Assembly (NCBI RefSeq): GCF_900475315.1
Contig: NZ_LS483369.1
Span: 1,178,001-1,242,000, forward strand
Origin: Neisseria cinerea
GTDB lineage: Bacteria > Pseudomonadota > Gammaproteobacteria > Burkholderiales > Neisseriaceae
Direction of reading: 5' to 3'
Length of the DNA stretch: 64,000 nucleotides
Made by a program: the position numbers and the translations under genes
The notes under the pieces: generated by a model
What the model was told of the DNA's origin: nothing
What the model saw: the letters and a program-made list of their open reading frames with translations, nothing else
Databases searched by the model: none
In this document: positions 59,357 through 64,000 of the stretch, in pieces
How the letters are laid out: each line of letters opens with the position of its first letter
Position numbering within the stretch: the stretch's first letter is position 1

Positions 59357-59385
59357 GATGCCGTCTGAACAGTTCAGACGGCATC
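59357..59385 (+). terminator. Uptake-sequence hairpin between the MAPEG gene and pntB
   Basis: GCCGTCTGAA at 59360-59369 and TTCAGACGGC at 59373-59382 with a 3-base loop and no T run behind. Because pntB needs the upstream promoter unless it has its own, the hairpin probably only attenuates. Confidence 0.55.
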
Positions 59386-59417
59386 AAAAACAAATCATCG
59401 AAAATCGGAGAATTTCC

Positions 59418-60803
59418 ATGTCTTCAGGATTAGTGACAGCGGCGTATATCGTTGCCGCAATTTTATTTATCTTCTCGCTGGCGGGGCTGTCCAAGCAGGA
59501 AACCGCCAAACAGGGCTGCTATTCCGGCGTCGCCGGGATGGCGGTTGCCTTGTTTGTTACCGTGTTTTCCGAAAACACCCACGGACTAGGCTGGATCATC
59601 ATCGCCATGCTCATCGGCGCGGCAATCGGCATCTACAAAGCAAAAAAAGTAGAAATGACCGAAATGCCCGAACTGATTGCCCTGCTGCACAGCTTCGTCG
59701 GCTTGGCGGCGGTTTTGGTCGGCTTCAACAGCTACATCGAGTCGGGCAACGTTTCGCACGATATGCACACCATCCATCTGGTCGAAGTCTATTTGGGCAT
59801 TTTCATCGGCGCAGTAACCTTTACCGGCTCACTGGTCGCATTCGGCAAGCTCAACGGCAAAATCAGCAGCAGCCCGCTGCAACTGCCCGCCAAACACAAG
59901 CTCAACGCACTGGCACTTGGCATATCGTTTGTGTTGCTGCTCGTATTTGTCGGTATTGACGGCAGCGGCTTCATCCTACTGATAATGACCCTGATTGCCC
60001 TCGCATTCGGCTGGCACTTGGTCGCCTCCATCGGCGGCGCAGATATGCCTGTGGTCGTATCCATGCTCAACTCCTACTCCGGCTGGGCGGCCGCAGCGGC
60101 AGGCTTTATGCTCTCCAACGACCTGCTCATCGTCACCGGCGCACTGGTCGGCTCAAGCGGCGCAATTCTATCCTACATTATGTGCAAAGCCATGAACCGG
60201 TCGTTTGTTTCCGTGATTGCCGGCGGTTTCGGCAGCGACAGCGGCACATCATCTTCCGGCAGCCAAGAGATAGGGGAATACCGAGAAGTCAAAGCTGCCG
60301 ATGTTGCCGAAATGCTGAAAGGCGCAAACAGTGTCATTATCACCCCGGGCTACGGTATGGCAGTCGCACAAGCGCAATACCCCGTTGCAGAAATCACCGA
60401 ACTTTTGCGTAAAAACGGCACCGAAGTACGCTTCGGCATCCACCCCGTCGCCGGCCGCCTACCCGGTCACATGAACGTACTGCTTGCCGAAGCCAAAGTC
60501 CCCTACGACATCGTTTTGGAAATGGACGAAATCAACGACGACTTCCCCGAAACCGATGTAGTCTTGGTCATCGGCGCGAACGACACCGTCAACCCGGCCG
60601 CCCAAACCGACCCGAACAGCCCGATTGCCGGCATGCCCGTGTTGGAAGTGTGGAAGGCAAAAGAAGTCATCGTCTTCAAACGCTCGATGAACACCGGCTA
60701 CGCAGGCGTACAAAACCCGCTGTTCTTCAACGAAAACAGCGTAATGTGTTTCGGAGATGCGAAGAAAACCGTGGATGACATTCTGTCCGAACTGAAAAAA
60801 TAA
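59418..60803 (+). CDS. pntB: NAD(P) transhydrogenase beta subunit
   Basis: A 461-residue protein with eight or nine membrane helices ([20 protein letters not shown] onward) and a C-terminal NADP-binding domain III ([57 protein letters not shown]). It pairs with PntA. The start at 59418 has CGGAGAA upstream; the longer frame crosses the uptake-sequence hairpin and is rejected. Confidence 0.96.
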   Translation: MSSGLVTAAYIVAAILFIFSLAGLSKQETAKQGCYSGVAGMAVALFVTVFSENTHGLGWIIIAMLIGAAIGIYKAKKVEMTEMPELIALLHSFVGLAAVLVGFNSYIESGNVSHDMHTIHLVEVYLGIFIGAVTFTGSLVAFGKLNGKISSSPLQLPAKHKLNALALGISFVLLLVFVGIDGSGFILLIMTLIALAFGWHLVASIGGADMPVVVSMLNSYSGWAAAAAGFMLSNDLLIVTGALVGSSGAILSYIMCKAMNRSFVSVIAGGFGSDSGTSSSGSQEIGEYREVKAADVAEMLKGANSVIITPGYGMAVAQAQYPVAEITELLRKNGTEVRFGIHPVAGRLPGHMNVLLAEAKVPYDIVLEMDEINDDFPETDVVLVIGANDTVNPAAQTDPNSPIAGMPVLEVWKAKEVIVFKRSMNTGYAGVQNPLFFNENSVMCFGDAKKTVDDILSELKK

Positions 60804-60814
60804 ACGCACAACAA

Positions 60815-60849
60815 AATGCCGTCTGAAAATCAATACTTCAGACGGCATT
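60815..60849 (+). terminator. Uptake-sequence terminator after pntB
   Basis: GCCGTCTGAA at 60818-60827 and TTCAGACGGC at 60837-60846. Confidence 0.85.
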
Positions 60850-60859
60850 TTTACACAAA

Positions 60860-61039
60860 TCACAGTTTTAAATCACTCAGCTGCCAAGGAGCGTGACCAT
60901 ATCCGCACCACCAGCCAAAATTCCAAACCACGCTTTTATCTATATCGGAATAAATGCTGAACAGTATGTCGTCTGAAGTGTTGACAAGCGAATACTGCAA
61001 GAATACATTCCTCATCCAGCCGTTCGTTAACTTTTCCAT
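60860..61039 (-). CDS. Small orphan ORF of unknown function
   Basis: A 59-codon frame (MEKLTNGWMRNVFLQYSLVN to PWQLSDLKL) rich in tryptophan, serine and aspartate. I do not recognise it. It could be a real small gene or the end of a decayed one; a further 15 codons upstream also read open. Just upstream on the same strand (about 61120-61190) a short frame reads GYHQINKLASIYGRNNAVKA-LKE then stop, which resembles a C-terminal tail. Confidence 0.35.
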   Translation of the reverse strand: MEKLTNGWMRNVFLQYSLVNTSDDILFSIYSDIDKSVVWNFGWWCGYGHAPWQLSDLKL

Positions 61040-61262
61040 GGGCAAAATTGTAGCCCGAAGGATGTAAGCAGTGGACGGCCGCACCGTCGATATATCTCAA
61101 CAATCCTTCTTCAGCTCATTCCTTTAATGCCTTTACAGCATTATTCCTGCCATAAATACTCGCCAGCTTGTTGATTTGATGGTAGCCCTGATATATACAG
61201 GAGCACCCTTTCCGTCTCAAGAACAAGCATCTCAAAAAGGCATTTCTGACTACCGGCAAAGT
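61040..61262. other. Intergenic region between orphan ORF and tRNA-Asn
   Basis: About 220 bases with no accepted gene; contains the tail-like frame mentioned with the orphan ORF. Confidence 0.4.
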
Positions 61263-61293
61263 AAAACCCTCTAAGTAATACTTAGAGGGTTTT
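61263..61293 (-). terminator. Terminator of tRNA-Asn
   Basis: AAAACCCTCTAAG at 61263-61275 pairs perfectly with CTTAGAGGGTTTT at 61281-61293, just 3' of the tRNA on its strand. Confidence 0.88.
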
Positions 61294-61299
61294 AAAATT

Positions 61300-61375
61300 T
61301 GGCTCCCCGACCTGGGCTCGAACCAGGGACCTGCGGATTAACAGTCCGTCGCTCTACCGACTGAGCTATCGGGGA
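61300..61375 (-). tRNA. tRNA-Asn (anticodon GUU)
   Basis: On the minus strand the 76-base sequence begins TCCCCGATAGCTCAGTCGG and ends GGGGAGCCA. The D arm, the anticodon loop CTGTTAATC (GTT), the TTCGAGC T-loop and an encoded CCA are all present, with the acceptor stem TCCCCGA/TCGGGGA complete. Confidence 0.97.
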
Positions 61376-61459
61376 ATAGCTTTAAATATTAATTCAAAAT
61401 GCAGACTATGTCAACATATATTTACAACTGATTGTACTCAGCCTTTGAATATACAGCCC

Positions 61460-61819
61460 TTATATACTTTCTGCAATATGTCTTGCCGCACGTTTTGCGT
61501 CCAACAAAATTAAACCAAGCTTGCCGCTTTCTTTTGCCATCAGCACCAATACTGCATCTTTGCCTGCCTGGCTCAAAAGGATGTAGCCCAATTTTCCCTT
61601 AATCATAATCTGCTCCAACTCACCGCAGGCAAGCTCATTTACCGAACGACTGGCCAAAGCAAGCAAAGTAGCAGAAATCGCACCCACCCTATCCGAATTC
61701 AAATGCGAAGGCAACATAGTCGCCATCGGTAATCCATCGGTTGAGATAACGGCAGACGCGATAATATCCGTAGATGTATTGTTTAAATCTTCAAGGATTG
61801 AAATCAATAATTGCTGCAT
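61460..61819 (-). CDS. Roadblock/LC7 (MglB-like) protein
   Basis: A 119-residue Roadblock/LC7-domain protein: ASAVISTDGLPMATMLPSHL, ATLLALASRSVNELACGELEQIMIKGKLGYILL and VLVLMAKESGKLGLILLD. MglB-type proteins are activating partners of MglA-type GTPases; such a GTPase is encoded two genes upstream. AGGAGGGG lies 3-4 bases before the ATG. Last gene of the four-gene cluster. Confidence 0.85.
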   Translation of the reverse strand: MQQLLISILEDLNNTSTDIIASAVISTDGLPMATMLPSHLNSDRVGAISATLLALASRSVNELACGELEQIMIKGKLGYILLSQAGKDAVLVLMAKESGKLGLILLDAKRAARHIAESI

Positions 61820-61837
61820 AACCCCTCCTGTCCTGCT

Positions 61838-62482
61838 TTACACACGGTTACTGTAACGGCGGTATAAAATCCTTACTAGAGTAACAAATGCCTCCTTACT
61901 CAAGTCCGGAATGCCACCGACAACCAAAATAAGCTTGGTTGACCCAATATACAATGGGAAAAATGTCAGTTCGCTCTGACCGGAAGGATCGCAAACCCCC
62001 CAAGCATTATTGTTAATATACAGATTATTCCTAACCAATAGCCGGTGTTTCTTTTCCATCTGTGCGACTTCTGCCGCCAGCAACCCTAATTCTTCAGCCG
62101 CCTCATGATGAAAATTGGCATTGGCAAGATACAGACCATTCCTATCGACCAATAATGCCTTACCACTGCCGGACAACTGTTCCATCAACAACGGCAATTG
62201 TTCGTCTGCAAAATTAATACCGTCAGAATCACCATTTTCATCACCATAGAGAAATTCAAGTTTTTGCAGACGGTACAGCAAATTTAAAGCGGTATCAATG
62301 TCGGAGGTATCTGCCCAAGCAAGCAGTTTCTCGCTACTAACCACTTCACCGGGGTCTGCCTTCAGCAAACCGTGCAGCAAAGTTTTGCCGGCACTCGGAG
62401 TATCGCTGGATACTGCATAGAATGCGCCGGCCGGGGTCAGGCGGGGATATAAATTCGTTTGTAGTGAAAGTGTTGATTCCAT
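61838..62482 (-). CDS. Protein of unknown function in GTPase cluster
   Basis: A 214-residue soluble protein (MESTLSLQTNLYPRLTPAGA to ILYRRYSNRV). Its second half (LLVDRNGLYLANANFHHEAAEELGLLAAEVAQ, then KLILVVGGIPDLSKEAFVTLVRIL) resembles a roadblock-type fold; the first half has a helical segment that may be a winged-helix-like domain. The start at 62482 has GGAGG 8 bases upstream and lies one base past the GTPase stop, so the genes are translationally coupled. Confidence 0.75.
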   Translation of the reverse strand: MESTLSLQTNLYPRLTPAGAFYAVSSDTPSAGKTLLHGLLKADPGEVVSSEKLLAWADTSDIDTALNLLYRLQKLEFLYGDENGDSDGINFADEQLPLLMEQLSGSGKALLVDRNGLYLANANFHHEAAEELGLLAAEVAQMEKKHRLLVRNNLYINNNAWGVCDPSGQSELTFFPLYIGSTKLILVVGGIPDLSKEAFVTLVRILYRRYSNRV

Positions 62483-62483
62483 G

Positions 62484-63020
62484 TTAAACCTCCAGTCCCG
62501 GATCAATAGAAAATAACATTGCACTAACCAATTGTTTTACGTCATTTTCCTTACGGGCATCAATTTCGAAAACCGGAACATTAAGATTATGTTTTGCAAG
62601 ATATTTGTGATACACGTCGATACCGGGCTGTGAGCGTATATCCATTTTAGTAATACCGATAACGACCGGCGCCGTTTTCAGCAATCCTTGAAACGAATCC
62701 AAGAAAAATTCCAAATCTTTCAACGGATTAGTCCGTGCATTATCTAAAAGCAAAACCAAGCCCATACTGCCTTGACTCAGAATTTCCCACATAAAGTTAA
62801 ATCGTTCCTGACCCGGGGTACCATACAGGTGAACTTTAGTATCTTCATCCAGATAGATTACGCCATAATCCATTGCTACGGTCGTATTCCTTTTTCTATC
62901 CAAAGTCATATCAGATGCCGAAGCATCAGTCTGAATGGGAGGATCGTCTGAAATAGCTGCAATAGCCGTGGTTTTTCCCACACCGACAGGACCGGTGAAA
63001 ATAATTTTATTTTCTCTCAT
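62484..63020 (-). CDS. MglA/Arf-like small GTPase
   Basis: A 178-residue GTPase. G1 is GPVGVGKTTAI, G3 is LYGTPGQERFNFMW (PGQ in place of the usual AGQ), and G4 is GITKMD. Bacterial Arf-like proteins of this kind control cell polarity or surface motility with roadblock partners. AGGAGCGGAGAT precedes the ATG. It lies 10 bases after the receiver-like gene. Confidence 0.88.
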   Translation of the reverse strand: MRENKIIFTGPVGVGKTTAIAAISDDPPIQTDASASDMTLDRKRNTTVAMDYGVIYLDEDTKVHLYGTPGQERFNFMWEILSQGSMGLVLLLDNARTNPLKDLEFFLDSFQGLLKTAPVVIGITKMDIRSQPGIDVYHKYLAKHNLNVPVFEIDARKENDVKQLVSAMLFSIDPGLEV

Positions 63021-63030
63021 ATCTCCGCTC

Positions 63031-64000
63031 CTAATTACCCAACAGTTTTTTCATCAGCCTTTGAAGAAGACCTCGCGGCTGTGTTTGTGATGGTGCAGTC
63101 ATTTTTACCGCTTCTTTTGCCATTTCACTGTCTGAGGCAGAGTTGACTCCGATATCTATCTTATCTACCGTATCATGATATGAATGCTGGGAGACCGTCT
63201 TCAAATCTACAGATAAGAACCCAGTTGCATAGGTTGCCGCAATATAATTCAAAATATCATTAATACTCAAAGGCATAACTTTATACAACACATTAAGGTT
63301 AACGGATGTTTTAGTTAAAAACGCCGATAGCCGTATCGATTCCGGCACATGCGCCAACCTAGTCAAATTCGGCCAAGACCTCAACGTAAACAAGGTATCC
63401 GGAGAGATCGGATAAATTAACCTACCCTGTGCCGTCCAAATAGAAAGCTGCCACATACAGGACATGATGCTGACTTTTGCTTTTTCACGCCACTGGGGAT
63501 TATCAGGAACGACTTTACAGCCTACCTGCACATTATCGTCCTTACACAACTGCTCAAGTTTTTCCGCACTTTCTGTCAGAAGAACCCGTTGTATTGAGGG
63601 AAAAACGATAAGAACCGGCTTTCCTCCGTGTAAAATGGCAATATCCTGCCCGTTCTTTTCTGCGAATCGCAACGCTCCCAATAAACCTTTATTCGGATTG
63701 AAGCGGCGTATTGTTGTCGTGCGTTGCTCATTGCCACTGCCTTTTGCAGACTGACCTACAGGCGCAGTAAACGATTTCCCATAAACATTTTCTCCCTGCA
63801 ATAATTTGCGGAGCATGGGAAACAATGTTTCAAACCGGATTGGTTTAGGCAGGTAGGGAACTTCAGCATCAGGGGCTTTCTCGGAACATACGGTAACAGG
63901 TATATCCTTATAACGTTCACCAAACTCCTTCCAAAGATCCAGGCCGCCCTCTGCATCAGTATCCACTAAAACCAAATCAGGTACAATACTGCCGTCTGAA
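63031..64000 (-). CDS. Receiver-like regulatory protein, 5' end beyond window
   Basis: The minus-strand frame stays open to the window edge, so the protein is incomplete at its N-terminus. The first visible part, PDLVLVDTDAEGGLDLWKEF then VPYLPKPIRFETLFPML, has the outline of a CheY-like receiver domain: a DTD aspartate region and the LPKPI lysine. A basic linker follows, then a domain with MWQLSIWTAQGRLIYPISPD and a helical end. An uptake sequence overlaps codons at 63991-64000. It heads the visible four-gene cluster and probably feeds signals to the GTPase. Confidence 0.7.
   Translation of the reverse strand, partial: SDGSIVPDLVLVDTDAEGGLDLWKEFGERYKDIPVTVCSEKAPDAEVPYLPKPIRFETLFPMLRKLLQGENVYGKSFTAPVGQSAKGSGNEQRTTTIRRFNPNKGLLGALRFAEKNGQDIAILHGGKPVLIVFPSIQRVLLTESAEKLEQLCKDDNVQVGCKVVPDNPQWREKAKVSIMSCMWQLSIWTAQGRLIYPISPDTLFTLRSWPNLTRLAHVPESIRLSAFLTKTSVNLNVLYKVMPLSINDILNYIAATYATGFLSVDLKTVSQHSYHDTVDKIDIGVNSASDSEMAKEAVKMTAPSQTQPRGLLQRLMKKLLGN

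Overview
The window is chromosomal DNA of a Neisseria species. The clearest sign is the neisserial DNA uptake sequence GCCGTCTGAA, nearly always in the AT-GCCGTCTGAA dialect, which sits in dozens of places and most often as inverted pairs forming terminators between genes. The gene content agrees: mtrCDE/mtrR, gdhA-gdhR, lctP, znuD, lpxL1, exbBD-tonB and pntAB. The AT dialect fits the meningitidis/gonorrhoeae/lactamica/polysaccharea/cinerea group. An intact three-haem CcoP, a compact mtrR-mtrC spacer with no Correia element and divergent MtrR and mtr promoter sequences argue against a typical meningococcus. A human-associated commensal, or a gonococcus-like lineage, is the better guess; this is inference from remembered comparisons.

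Layout. 0-7.7 kb: the end of a sodium-dependent transporter, thyA-apbE, gdhA, the GntR regulator gdhR and lctP, with GntR-type operators in the gdhR-lctP gap. 7.8-12.4 kb: two TonB-dependent outer-membrane receptors, ZnuD with a His-rich tandem repeat and a siderophore-type receptor. 12.5-19.3 kb: the MtrCDE efflux operon and its repressor MtrR, with overlapping divergent promoters. 19.4-28 kb: recC, a PepSY membrane protein and the cbb3 oxidase operon ccoNOQP (ccoQ is only 56 codons). 28-34.2 kb: an M61 peptidase, a small phosphatase, exbB-exbD-tonB (which energise the two receptors), a site-2-protease homologue lacking its zinc-binding histidines, and a glutaredoxin 2. 34.5-36.7 kb: relA.

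36.8-39.1 kb is the most unusual stretch: four small genes on the minus strand, two with SUFU-type immunity domains, with short tails of former toxin C-terminal domains directly in front of three of them. One tail carries a recognisable WHH nuclease motif broken by a frameshift. This looks like a graveyard of polymorphic-toxin C-terminal/immunity cassettes.

39.1-48.2 kb: pepN, a 3'-5' exonuclease, an AT-rich gap holding a promoter-structured RNA-terminator unit that I could not name, lpxL1, dusB-fis-ruvC, rhlE and the remnant of a flavin-dependent halogenase-like gene. 48.2-60.8 kb: housekeeping and transport genes lysS, an atypical NRAMP transporter, pepP, purH, a ClC channel, serB and pntA-MAPEG-pntB. 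60.9-64 kb: a small orphan ORF, tRNA-Asn, and a tightly coupled minus-strand cluster of a receiver-like protein (cut by the window end), an MglA-like small GTPase, a partner protein and a roadblock/LC7 protein. That cluster is the best candidate here for a coherent but poorly described system.
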